From positions 1 to 31,060 of the forward strand of contig JAGQUI010000003.1 in the NCBI GenBank assembly GCA_020438595.1: DNA of 31,060 nt, written 5' to 3'. A program made the translations under genes and the position numbers. Position 1 is the first letter of the stretch; the number at the start of each line of letters is the position of its first letter. This DNA comes from Propionibacteriaceae bacterium (GTDB taxonomy: Bacteria; Actinomycetota; Actinomycetes; Propionibacteriales; Propionibacteriaceae). Positions 1 to 7,556 of this stretch are shown in pieces. Under the pieces are notes generated by a model that did no database searches, was not told the DNA's origin, and was given only the letters and a program-made list of their open reading frames with translations.

Positions 1-25
1 GGAGTATAGTCCTCCAGATAGAGGA
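1..25. promoter_or_regulatory. Possible TetR operator at the window edge
   Basis: Two overlapping imperfect inverted repeats lie just upstream of the TetR gene at 54: GGAG at 1-4 with CTCC at 12-15, and TCCTC at 10-14 with GAGGA at 21-25. Such short dyads ahead of a TetR gene are usually autoregulatory operators. The left side is cut by the window, so a divergent target gene may lie beyond it. Weak evidence. Confidence 0.3.
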
Positions 26-53
26 TGCAACCCCGTCCGGGAGGAGTGCGCGA

Positions 54-614
54 ATGAGGGCGGACGCACGGGCGAACCGGGACGCCGTCGTGACCGCGGC
101 CACCGCCCAGATGGCGACGCACGGGGTGGATATCTCGCTGACCGCTGTTGCCGAGCAGGCCGGGGTGGGCATCGCGACGCTCTACCGGAACTTCCCCACC
201 CGCGACGATCTGATCCGGGCAGTCCTGGCCGACCTGGAAGGCCGGATGCTCTCCCTCATCGAGCGCCACAGCCCCCGGATCGCGACCGAGCCCGAAGCAG
301 CCTGGCAGGAGTTCGGGCACGAGGTCGCCGCGTTGCGTCCCGGCGCCCTGGTGGCCGCCTTCGCCGCGGAATTCGTCACCGGCGACCAGCTCTCCGAGCC
401 ACTCAGGCTGGAGCGCGTTCATTCCCTCGCCGCAGTGCAACAGATCCTGGACGAAGCCAAGCGGGCCGGCCTGGTCCGTGCCGACCTCACGGCCGAACAG
501 TTCCAGCTCGGGATCGCGCAGGCCACACGCCCGCTGCCCGACGTCGCCGTCCCCGAACTCGCCGAGCACGAAGCCTGGCTGGTCGAGGTCTACCTCAGGG
601 GCCTGCGCCCCTGA
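54..614 (+). CDS. TetR/AcrR-family transcriptional regulator
   Basis: A 186-residue TetR-family repressor. The N-terminal helix-turn-helix spans about residues 8-55, with the typical 'LTAVAEQAGVGIATLYRNFPTRDDL' layout. The remaining helices would form the ligand-binding and dimer domain, which resembles the SbtR-like C-terminal class. A GGGAGGAG ribosome binding site sits 7 bases before the ATG. The stop lies 20 bases inside the end of the convergent TetR gene on the other strand. TetR proteins usually act on a divergent neighbour, so its target is probably left of the window. Ligand unknown. Confidence 0.9.
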   Translation: MRADARANRDAVVTAATAQMATHGVDISLTAVAEQAGVGIATLYRNFPTRDDLIRAVLADLEGRMLSLIERHSPRIATEPEAAWQEFGHEVAALRPGALVAAFAAEFVTGDQLSEPLRLERVHSLAAVQQILDEAKRAGLVRADLTAEQFQLGIAQATRPLPDVAVPELAEHEAWLVEVYLRGLRP

Positions 615-1197
615 GCGGCTGCGGGGTCAACGCCGGCCACAGGGTCTCGACGACCCGGTCGGCCCAGCCGTCCAGCAGCCGGCCCCGGAGCACCGTCTCG
701 GCGATAGCGGTGCCGACAACGACCTCGACGACGAGATCGGCGTCGAGATCTGAGCGCAGGACGCCGGCCCGCCCACCCTGCTCCAGAAAGCTGTACAGGG
801 ACCTCAGGCGAACGCCGAGGAACTGCGTGCGCCACTGCCGCTGGAAGCCCTCGTCTGCGACAAGGACGTGTCCGGTGAGGGACACCAGACCTTCGGCGCT
901 GAACGCGCGCTCCAGTTGACCGACGACCCGCCGGAAACCGTCGCGGTCACTGGTGACGTCGATCGGCGGCATCGGCGCAATCCGCCCGGCCACATCGTCG
1001 AGGATGTCGCTGCTGGTCGCGTAGCGGCGATAGAGCGTCGTGCGCGCGACTCCTGAAACCTCGCTGACCCGGGCAATCGTGACGGCGGCGGGGCCCTCGT
1101 CAACGACGATCCGCCTCACCGCCTCGTCGATCTTGGCGTCGGTAGCCACCCGCGCGCGCGAGCGTCCGTCCACCGCCGGGTCCGTCATGGCCATCAT
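595..1197 (-). CDS. TetR/AcrR-family transcriptional regulator
   Basis: A 200-residue TetR-family repressor with an N-terminal HTH at about residues 20-65 ('VTIARVSEVSGVARTTLYRRYATSSDIL') and a helical C-terminal ligand domain. A GGAGGG ribosome binding site about 6 bases before position 1197 supports the first of three closely spaced ATGs. It is divergent from the CrtC-like operon starting at 1318. The 120-bp gap holds two tandem 16-bp palindromes, so this protein most likely represses both that operon and itself. Its 3' end overlaps the convergent TetR gene by 20 bp. Confidence 0.9.
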   Translation of the reverse strand: MMAMTDPAVDGRSRARVATDAKIDEAVRRIVVDEGPAAVTIARVSEVSGVARTTLYRRYATSSDILDDVAGRIAPMPPIDVTSDRDGFRRVVGQLERAFSAEGLVSLTGHVLVADEGFQRQWRTQFLGVRLRSLYSFLEQGGRAGVLRSDLDADLVVEVVVGTAIAETVLRGRLLDGWADRVVETLWPALTPQPLRGAGP

Positions 1198-1230
1198 CGT
1201 AAGTCCCTCCGCCCCGCAGCCGTTTCGGTA

Positions 1231-1266
1231 TTGCGCTACATCAATGTAGCGCTACACTCATGTAGT
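1231..1266 (+). promoter_or_regulatory. Divergent promoter with two tandem TetR operators
   Basis: Two adjacent 16-bp palindromes sit head to tail. At 1235-1250 the arms GCTACA and TGTAGC flank TCAA; at 1251-1266 the arms CTACA and TGTAG flank CTCA. They overlap a plausible promoter for the 1318 operon: -35 TTGCGC at 1231-1236, a 16-base spacer, and -10 TACACT at 1253-1258. A repressor bound here would cover both hexamers. The TetR product of 595-1197 is the obvious ligand; that assignment is inference from position. Confidence 0.75.
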
Positions 1267-1317
1267 GAGAGATGGTCCACCACGGACCAGGCGTTCCACA
1301 AGGAGAGGAAGCCAACC

Positions 1318-2430
1318 ATGAGCACCGCACGACTGATGTCCCGTCCCGACGACCTGGAGAAGCTCGGGTTGACCCCGGGCGTCGTCCAGCAATGGGAGGA
1401 CGGCCGCCGCGACAGCGCCGAGCCCGGCCACAACGAGGTCTGGTACTTCGACGGCACCATGACCGACGGCACCAAGATCGTCGTCGGGTTCCGTCCGATC
1501 GCCCCGGCCGACACCGCGACCGGCGGGGACTCCCCCAACCTGAACGTGAACATCACCACGCCGGACGAGCAGGAGTTCGTCGACATGATCCATGTGCCGG
1601 TCGAGGACTCCTCGATCGCCTCCGACCGCGCCGAGGTTCGCTTTGGCCCCCATTTCGCCGTCGGCGATCTGCGGGACTATGACGTCCACGTCGAGCCGGT
1701 GAACGGGGTCGGCGTCGACCTGCACTACCACGCGCTCGTCGAGCCGTTCCGGGCCGGCGGCACCGCCCACGTCGCCCTCGGAGACAACGACGAGTTCTAC
1801 TACACGGACTTCTCCATCCCGCGGCACCAGGTGACCGGCACCGTCACCGCCGGCGGGGAGACCTGGGAGGTCTCCGGGCAGGGCTACCACGACCACCAGT
1901 GGTTCAACATCCACCCGTTCCTGGCCTGGCACCACTGGCTGTGGGGACGCTTCTACACCGACAACTTCACCGTGGTGATCTACGACTTCGTCACCAGTGA
2001 GAAGTTCGGTTTCACCCGCATCCCGATCTTCGGAGTGCTGGACTCCTCGGGCAAAGTGATCTTCGACAACCGCAGCGAGGCCGAGGTGGAGACGACCCTC
2101 TACCACGACGATGTCACCGGCAAGGACTACCCGAAGACCAGCCGGTACACCTTCCACGACGGCGATTGGACGGCCGAGTTCGACATCACCTGGAACCAGG
2201 TGCCGGAGATCCGCGACACCTACGGCGCAACCAAGGACCGCTACGGTCTGGCCGGTGGCCAGCAGCGGGCTGCGTACGACGCCATGGGTGTCCAGCCGAC
2301 CTACCTGCGCTACTACGCCGATGGCACCCTCACCCTGACCGCTGCCGACGGCACCGTCACCACCGAGTCCGGCGACATGATCTACGAGTACAACTACCCG
2401 GGCCGACCCGACCCCCGCGCCCACGTCTGA
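1318..2430 (+). CDS. CrtC/AttH-like lipocalin-fold protein
   Basis: A 370-residue protein resembling the CrtC (carotenoid 1,2-hydratase)/AttH group of paired lipocalin-like barrels. The most diagnostic stretch lies near residues 180-225: 'GQGYHDHQWFN' followed by an HHW-L-WGRFY segment and an acidic-aromatic strand. Family members hydrate or otherwise bind hydrophobic isoprenoid or lipid substrates. No carotenoid genes are nearby, so the substrate is unknown. The ATG at 1318 follows an AAGGAGAGG ribosome binding site; a longer open frame from 1231 would start inside the operators and is rejected. First gene of a three-gene operon with gaps of about 35 bp. Confidence 0.75.
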   Translation: MSTARLMSRPDDLEKLGLTPGVVQQWEDGRRDSAEPGHNEVWYFDGTMTDGTKIVVGFRPIAPADTATGGDSPNLNVNITTPDEQEFVDMIHVPVEDSSIASDRAEVRFGPHFAVGDLRDYDVHVEPVNGVGVDLHYHALVEPFRAGGTAHVALGDNDEFYYTDFSIPRHQVTGTVTAGGETWEVSGQGYHDHQWFNIHPFLAWHHWLWGRFYTDNFTVVIYDFVTSEKFGFTRIPIFGVLDSSGKVIFDNRSEAEVETTLYHDDVTGKDYPKTSRYTFHDGDWTAEFDITWNQVPEIRDTYGATKDRYGLAGGQQRAAYDAMGVQPTYLRYYADGTLTLTAADGTVTTESGDMIYEYNYPGRPDPRAHV

Positions 2431-2466
2431 TCCGGTCGCCCCACACGGAACCAGAGGAATCCTGAC

Positions 2467-3213
2467 ATGACCACATCACCCACCCAGGCAGTCTCCGACG
2501 CCACCCTGACCGCCGTCACCGCGACCACCCCGGCCGCCACCGTCGATGACACCGGCATCGATGCGTGGGAACTCGCCGCGTCCCGCCGGATCCTGGCCAA
2601 CCTGCGCACCCTCCTGGACGGCCAGCGCACGCTCGACCTGATCAACGGCCAGGTCGAGAAGTCCGACAGCCTGCTCCGCGGCTACGCCGAGCAGTCCAAC
2701 GGCAGGTTCACCGGCACCCAGGTCCTGCTGAGGATCACCGGCATCCACGTGCGGCAGTTCATGCCCACGGTGCGGGCCATGATGGATGGCGCCGCCTCCC
2801 CCGACCCCGCCGTGCGCGGAGCCGCCCTGGCCATGGCCTTCGCCGCCCACCCCGAGCACTACGCCATGGCCCCTGGCGGACGCCCGGGCGTGATCGAGAC
2901 CATGGGCGGCCTGCCCACCCGCAGCTTCCCCGCCTTCGTCCAGCCCGACCAGGTGCCCTCGTTCGTCTCCGACCTGATCGACAGCTCCTACGACCTGTCC
3001 ACCGTGGGCGCCGCCGACCTCGCCGACGGAACCATGTTCAGCTACGTGCTGCAGGAGTACCGCGACACCGCCAACGGCATGGAGGTCAGCCTGCGGATCT
3101 GGTACCCCGCCGCCTGTCCGCCCGCCTACGTCGAGGAACACGCCCAGCACTACGCCGTCGAGTTCCGCAACGGCGTCCGACTGGCCACCGCCGCACTGCG
3201 CGACCGAAACTGA
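2467..3213 (+). CDS. Unrecognised protein in the CrtC-like operon
   Basis: A 248-residue protein I do not recognise. The first 25 residues are rich in Thr, Ala and Ser and look disordered; the rest is soluble and mixed alpha/beta, without a signal peptide or membrane span. There is an Ala-rich helical middle (about residues 100-125) and a Tyr/His-rich C-terminus. It starts 36 bases after the CrtC-like gene with a GAGGA ribosome binding site and ends 32 bases before the oxidoreductase gene, so it is almost certainly co-transcribed and works on the same substrate. Confidence 0.8.
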   Translation: MTTSPTQAVSDATLTAVTATTPAATVDDTGIDAWELAASRRILANLRTLLDGQRTLDLINGQVEKSDSLLRGYAEQSNGRFTGTQVLLRITGIHVRQFMPTVRAMMDGAASPDPAVRGAALAMAFAAHPEHYAMAPGGRPGVIETMGGLPTRSFPAFVQPDQVPSFVSDLIDSSYDLSTVGAADLADGTMFSYVLQEYRDTANGMEVSLRIWYPAACPPAYVEEHAQHYAVEFRNGVRLATAALRDRN

Positions 3214-3245
3214 GCAGGACCAACTCCGACCAATCGAGGACTCCG

Positions 3246-4208
3246 ATGGCACAGCGCACCATGAAGCGGGCGGTCTACCACCGCTACGGCGGCCCAGACG
3301 TGCTCTCACTCGAGGACGTGCCCATCCCGACTCCTGGCAAGGGTCAGGTGCTCGTCCGGATGATCTCCACCAGCGTGAACGGGGGCGATCTGCAGGCCCG
3401 GTCAGGACGAGCGAAGTTCCGCACCGCGATAACTCCCGGCTGGCCCAAACAACTCGGGATGGACGTTGTCGGGGTGGTCGAGCAGATCGGTCCGGGAGTG
3501 GCGTCGCCCCGCACAGGGGATCGGGTCTGGGGGGTGTCCACCGGGGACGGCGCCTACGCGAAGTACGTGGTGATGGCCGCCGACCGGCTGGGATTGTTGC
3601 CCGCCGGGATCGATCCGGTCCAGGCGGGCGCGCTCCCGGTGGCCGGGACGACCGCACTGCTGGCACTGGACGGCCGCCGGACGACTGCGGCCGGCCAGCG
3701 GGTCCTGATCCGCGGTGCCGGCGGGGTAGGGCTGGCCGCCGTCCAGCTCGCACACGCCCGCGGAGCGGAGGTCACCGCGTTGGCCAGCGCCACGACCGTG
3801 ACGGGCGTCGCGGCCGCCGGCGCTGACCTCGTGTTGGACTACCGGAGCGCCGATCCCGCTGCGCTCGGCCCCTTCGACCTGGTCTTCGACACCGTCGGCG
3901 CGGGCGTCGATGCGTTCCGCCAGTGCCTTGCACCCGCGGGCCAGCTGCGGACGATCACCGCCGACTTCAGTCACCCGTTCCGGTCGCTCGGCCTGATGCT
4001 GGCGTCCGTGCGGTTCGGTGGGCACCGCACCCGGTTCGTCACCGGCATCCCGCGCACCCCGCAGCTGAACGCGCTCGCCGCCGCTGTCGAAGCCGGCGAA
4101 CTCCGCCCGATCGTCGACTCGGTCTTCGGCCTGGACCAGATCGCCCAGGCCCACGCCCGGGCCGAGCAGCACGGCGTCCTCGGCAAGATCGTGATCTCCA
4201 CCGAGTGA
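3246..4208 (+). CDS. Zinc-independent MDR-family NAD(P)H oxidoreductase (quinone-reductase type)
   Basis: A 320-residue medium-chain dehydrogenase/reductase. The GroES-like N-terminal half (about residues 1-125) opens with 'YHRYGGPDVLSLEDVPIP'. The Rossmann half has the nucleotide-binding 'IRGAGGVGLAAVQLA' (about 155-170). The Cys and His ligands of the catalytic and structural zincs are missing, which places it with quinone oxidoreductase/enoyl-reductase-like members that use NADPH. The ATG at 3246 has GAGGA ahead of it; an open frame extending back to 2565 is a shadow of the upstream gene. Last gene of the operon; a hairpin overlaps its stop. Confidence 0.88.
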   Translation: MAQRTMKRAVYHRYGGPDVLSLEDVPIPTPGKGQVLVRMISTSVNGGDLQARSGRAKFRTAITPGWPKQLGMDVVGVVEQIGPGVASPRTGDRVWGVSTGDGAYAKYVVMAADRLGLLPAGIDPVQAGALPVAGTTALLALDGRRTTAAGQRVLIRGAGGVGLAAVQLAHARGAEVTALASATTVTGVAAAGADLVLDYRSADPAALGPFDLVFDTVGAGVDAFRQCLAPAGQLRTITADFSHPFRSLGLMLASVRFGGHRTRFVTGIPRTPQLNALAAAVEAGELRPIVDSVFGLDQIAQAHARAEQHGVLGKIVISTE

Positions 4209-4235
4209 CCACCCGCTCGCCGCGGTGGGTGGTCA
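4206..4235 (+). terminator. Hairpin terminator after the CrtC-like operon
   Basis: Perfect 9-bp arms TGACCACCC (4206-4214) and GGGTGGTCA (4227-4235) surround a 12-base loop. The left arm includes the TGA stop of the oxidoreductase. There is no clear U-tract, as is common for actinobacterial terminators. Confidence 0.6.
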
Positions 4236-4250
4236 GCGCTGGCCTTTCGG

Positions 4251-4313
4251 TCAGGACGTGAACGGGTTGATGTCGGGGACGGGTCCGGCTCCGAAAACGG
4301 CGATGGTGGGCAT
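4251..4313 (-). pseudogene. 20-codon remnant of a Rossmann/SDR-type oxidoreductase
   Basis: An ATG at 4313 on the minus strand, with a GAAAGGA-type ribosome binding site upstream, opens a 20-residue frame beginning MPTIAVFGAG, then a short tail and a TGA. The start is the nucleotide-binding N-terminus typical of short-chain dehydrogenases, but the protein stops immediately. It looks like a gene reduced to its two ends by an internal deletion. It could be chance, but the well-placed ribosome binding site and the motif together argue for a relic. Confidence 0.35.
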
Positions 4314-4545
4314 GTCTGGGTTCCTTTCGATCAGGATTCGGTGGGCGAGGGGGCGGTGACAGGGGCGCAGGCGTCGGGATCCACACCGAGAGCGGGCGGA
4401 ATCGGCTACTACGCCAGTACACCGTTGCTCGAGGCGAGCGCCTCCGTGATCATGGCCGGCTCCGCCACAGGTGTGTCCTGGCCCTGAGGCCGGGGCATAG
4501 CATTGCTCTCAACGTTGCTACGGCATTGAAGGGTTGTCGACCGCA
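4314..4545. other. Intergenic region without a recognised gene
   Basis: No convincing coding sequence is seen between the oxidoreductase remnant and the TetR gene at 4546. The 60 bases before that TetR gene are less GC-rich (around 4498-4530) and probably hold its promoter, but no clean -35/-10 pair or palindrome was found. Confidence 0.4.
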
Positions 4546-5193
4546 ATGGGGGATGTCAGAACCGCCGACTATATCTGTGGCAAAATGGTCGACCTGCTTG
4601 AAACTCGCCCACTCTACTGCCTCAAAATCACCGAGTTCGTCAAGTTCGCAGGCATCGGACGTAGCACGTTCTACATGTACTTCGACTCCGTCTATGACGT
4701 GCTGCAGAAGGTGGAGGACGAGTTCTTCGACGCGATGCAGCGGGTGGACAGCTACGACCCGATCACTGACCTGCTGATCAGAGACGATGACACGGCCCGC
4801 AGCCTCGGGCCAGTGATGGACTACTTGGGGAAGAACCTGCGGCTCATCCGCATCCTGAGTGGGCCAAACGGGCACCCTGCTTTCGAGGCGCGCATGGTGG
4901 GCTATATCAGGGATCTCGGTATCCAATTCTCGAAGGCCCACAACACGACAGCAACGGACGAGGAGCAGGTGCAACTCTCGGAGTTTGTCGCCGGTGGGGC
5001 CATGGCGTCCCTCAAGTGGTGGGCAAACCACGAGGGTAATTTCAACTCCGACGCCGCGTTCCGAATCTTCCTGCTCGAGAGCCGCAGCATCGTGCGCCTC
5101 CTCCAGTCGGGCCGTCGCCGTGAGGGGGCAGCCTCGCTCCAGCCGCAGCAAGCTCCTGGTCGCGCAATCGGTCACGACAAGGACCGCGTCTAG
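4546..5193 (+). CDS. TetR-family regulator of the thiolase/ACP cluster
   Basis: A 215-residue TetR-type protein. The HTH covers about residues 25-55 ('ITEFVKFAGIGRSTFYMYFDSVYDVL'), followed by an all-helical C-terminal half. Codon use and GC are lower than in the neighbours. The ATG at 4546 is chosen; a TTG at 4534 is in frame but has its only purine-rich stretch directly against it. It lies upstream of, and in the same direction as, the thiolase operon, with a 20-bp palindrome in between (5221-5240). It is therefore the likely regulator of that operon; the ligand is probably an acyl compound, by inference only. Confidence 0.8.
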   Translation: MGDVRTADYICGKMVDLLETRPLYCLKITEFVKFAGIGRSTFYMYFDSVYDVLQKVEDEFFDAMQRVDSYDPITDLLIRDDDTARSLGPVMDYLGKNLRLIRILSGPNGHPAFEARMVGYIRDLGIQFSKAHNTTATDEEQVQLSEFVAGGAMASLKWWANHEGNFNSDAAFRIFLLESRSIVRLLQSGRRREGAASLQPQQAPGRAIGHDKDRV

Positions 5194-5220
5194 CACCACA
5201 CCCTGGTCGAGCCCCGACCG

Positions 5221-5240
5221 GACAGTTTTCGCAAACTGTC
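5221..5240. promoter_or_regulatory. 20-bp palindromic operator candidate
   Basis: GACAGTTT and AAACTGTC form perfect 8-bp arms around TCGC. It lies 27 bp after the TetR gene and about 250 bp before the thiolase start. Size and symmetry fit a TetR dimer site. The rest of the 5194-5488 gap holds no gene I can support. Confidence 0.6.
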
Positions 5241-5488
5241 TGGACTTCGGCGCATCGAGGTCGGTTCGCCTACGCGGAGCCGTAGGCTGGCCACCAACAT
5301 GGATGAATCGCAGGTTCATCCCACGGGAGCTCGGCCGAGGCCCTCAATGGCCAGAGGGCACAACAGCGAGTCCGCCTCAGGCACGACACGAAGAATGCAG
5401 ACGACCGCCAAAGGAGGCGCCCGTTCGCCCTATTTCAAAGATCATTGCAGCCATATCACGACCAACTCGCTGAATACTGGAGAGGAAG

Positions 5489-6780
5489 ATGACGCACAAT
5501 CTAGCACGAGGAGTGTCCATTATTGGCGTCGGATGCACGCCGATTGGATCCGTGCTCGATCACAAGGAAATCAAGGATTTACCGAAGGGGAGTTGCTCTC
5601 GACTGCCGTTATTGAGGCCGTCGAGGACGCGGGAATCGACGTGTTGGACATCGATTCCTTCAACTTGGGCCAGTTGGGCCCGAACGTCAACTCGAACATG
5701 GCTGGTGGCGCGGGCGAACTGTGTCGCTGGATGGGCATGAGCAACAAGGAAGGGTTCAGCCACGATGAGTGCTGCTCCACGGCCAGCGTGGGTCTGCACC
5801 GGGCCATCGAGGCGGTGGCTTCCGGCCGGAGCGAGATCGTGCTGTCGGCGAACGTCAACATCAACCTGGCCACGAGCCCTCAGGATGGGCCCGCGCTGCC
5901 ACAGCTTCGCAAGCCGACCGACCCGAACGAGTTCGGACGGAACGCTGCGCTGTGGGTGTTCGAACTGAACTACGGGTTCGCAGGTTCGGTGATGCTGAGC
6001 CCGCTGGACGGCTGGGGCGGGCTCTATGCCCGGAAGCACGGCTACTCCCGCGAGCAGATGTGGGAAGCCATGAACAACATCCTGGTTCTCGCACGGCAGA
6101 ACGCCTACGACAATCCGCTCGGTCTGCTCGCCGACGAGACCTACGCGGAGGAAGCGGAGCGGATGGGCTTCGACAACGCGTTCGAGTTGCTCAACGACCC
6201 CATGATGAACCCGCGGATCTGCACCCTGATGCGTGCTCGGGACAACTCTCCAGCCGCAGACGGCGCCGCCGCCGTCATCGTCTGCTCAACTGAGAAGGCC
6301 AAGCAGATCCACTCCCAGCCCATCGAGGTCGCGGGTTTCGCATCCTCGTCGAACTGGGTGGACGACTTCGGCGCATACCCGGTTCCGGTCGACGTCGCCG
6401 TTGCCCAGCGCGCCTACGACATGGCGGGCATCACCCGTCCATCTGAGGAGATCGACTGGCTCGCACTCCACGACTGCAGCACCCAGAACTGGATGACCTT
6501 CTCCGAGGACGTCGGGTACTACGGACCCGGAGAAGCCTGGAAGGCTGCCATGAACGGCGACATGGAGCGCCAGGGAAGAAAGCCCATCAACACCTCTGGT
6601 GGGCGCCTTGGCCTTGGCCACCCGTCGGCCCCGGCCAACGGGGTTGAGATCGCCGAAGCGGTGAACCAGATGCGCGGCAACTGCGGTGACCGCCAGATGA
6701 ACAATGCACCCAGGACAGCCGTCGTGCAGTCGGTCGGCGGCAGCTGGCACTTCGCGAACACCGTGCTTCGCGCGCTCTAG
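5489..6780 (+). CDS. SCP-x/thiolase-family enzyme with a 5' frameshift
   Basis: A thiolase-fold enzyme of the SCP-x type that pairs with DUF35 proteins. The N-terminus, MTHNLARGVSIIGVGCTPIG, is read from ATG 5489 behind a GGAGAGGAAG ribosome binding site. The rest, starting at TEGELLSTAVIEAVEDAGI, is in another frame, so one base seems to be missing near 5578-5581. The active-site Cys region is 'DECCSTASVG' (about 5764-5793); the His motif is 'GGRLGLGHPSAPANG' (about 6599-6643), preceded by a 'LHDCST' segment typical of this group. Restored length is about 430 residues. Frame 1 stays open upstream to 5299, but that part is not thiolase-like. Sequencing error or recent pseudogene cannot be told apart here. 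Confidence 0.8.
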
Positions 6781-6798
6781 AAGGAAGTGGAAGTGATC

Positions 6799-7200
6799 AT
6801 GAAGAAGATTGAGCCCTACGTGCGGACCTGGTACGACAACTTCGAGCACGGGAAGATCACGGGCGTCCGGTGTCAGGACTGCGGCGCGGTCGAGTATCCG
6901 CCGGTGCCGATCTGCAACGCCTGCGGCAAGTTCGACATGGAGTGGATCGAGATGAAGGGCACGGCCACGATGATCTCGGTCACCGAGAGCCCGATGCCCA
7001 GCCCGTTCTTCCCCGACGCGGGCCCGCTGATCGGCGGCTACATCACGATGGACGAAGGGCCGACCTTCATGTCCTGGCTGGTGGGCGTGCCCCCGGAGGA
7101 ACGCACCAGCCTGTTCGATCGCATTCCGTTCAAGGTGGAGGCCGAGTTCTACCAGCACGAGGGCTACCAGTACCCCGTGTTCCACATCAAAGCGGACTAG
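6799..7200 (+). CDS. DUF35 zinc-ribbon/OB-fold partner of the thiolase
   Basis: A 133-residue protein with a rubredoxin-like zinc ribbon and a C-terminal OB fold (DUF35). The four ligands are Cys25, Cys28, Cys39 and Cys42 (CQDC and CNAC). The OB fold, from about residue 48 on, contains the family's typical 'PFFPDAGPLIGGYITMDEGPTFMSWL'-type strands. DUF35 proteins form complexes with thiolase-fold enzymes, for example in C-acyltransferases and in steroid side-chain aldolases. It starts 18 bp after the thiolase stop. The ATG at 6799 with GGAAG ahead is preferred to an in-frame GTG at 6787. Confidence 0.88.
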   Translation: MKKIEPYVRTWYDNFEHGKITGVRCQDCGAVEYPPVPICNACGKFDMEWIEMKGTATMISVTESPMPSPFFPDAGPLIGGYITMDEGPTFMSWLVGVPPEERTSLFDRIPFKVEAEFYQHEGYQYPVFHIKAD

Positions 7201-7212
7201 GAGAGAATCACC

Positions 7213-7464
7213 ATGGTTGACGAGCAGTTTGAAGCAACGCTGTTTGAGAAGGTCGGCAAGATCTTCCGGAAGGACCCGTCCGAACTCAGTCGGGAGACCC
7301 GCTTCGCCGAGGACCTCCGCGCCGGCTCCCAGGGCATGTTCGCCCTGGCGGCGACCCTGGGCAGGATGACCGGCACCGCAGTGTCCTTCACCGACGTGAA
7401 TCAGTGCGCCACGCTGGGTGAGGCGCTCGACTTCGCCGACAACCTCAGCCAGGCCGACGCCTGA
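7213..7464 (+). CDS. Stand-alone acyl carrier protein
   Basis: An 83-residue acidic helical protein with the size and pattern of an acyl carrier protein. The phosphopantetheine Ser appears to be Ser39 in 'DLRAGSQGMFALAATLG', where carrier proteins usually have DSL; the Asp before the Ser is Gly here. It begins 12 bp after the DUF35 gene with GGAGAG upstream. No ketosynthase or acyltransferase lies nearby, but a holo-ACP synthase is encoded at 9620-10003, so the carrier is probably loaded with its arm locally. The unusual Ser context suggests a dedicated, non-fatty-acid carrier. Confidence 0.8.
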   Translation: MVDEQFEATLFEKVGKIFRKDPSELSRETRFAEDLRAGSQGMFALAATLGRMTGTAVSFTDVNQCATLGEALDFADNLSQADA

Positions 7465-7510
7465 GCGGCCGGGACATCGGGCGGGGTGGGCCCTCGCGGC
7501 CGCCCTGTCC

Positions 7511-7535
7511 GCTGTCCGCAGAACCCGCGGACAGC
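7511..7535 (+). terminator. Hairpin between the ACP and ptb genes
   Basis: Nine-bp perfect arms (GCTGTCCGC at 7511-7519, GCGGACAGC at 7527-7535) with a 7-base loop lie in the 92-bp gap. The hairpin has no U-tract and all genes run the same way, so it may be a partial terminator or an mRNA processing or stability element that sets ACP expression above that of ptb-buk. Confidence 0.45.
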
Positions 7536-7556
7536 AGTCCGATTCCAGGAAGCAGC

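Noticed and set aside
1258..2424. Minus-strand frame of 388 codons opposite the CrtC-like gene
   Set aside because: Val/Gly/Asp-rich antisense frame in codon register; the plus strand has the recognisable domain and ribosome binding site.
5570..5595. Programmed -1 frameshift in the thiolase gene
   Set aside because: No slippery X-XXY-YYZ heptamer or clear downstream stimulatory structure at the switch; a plain one-base loss or error is simpler.
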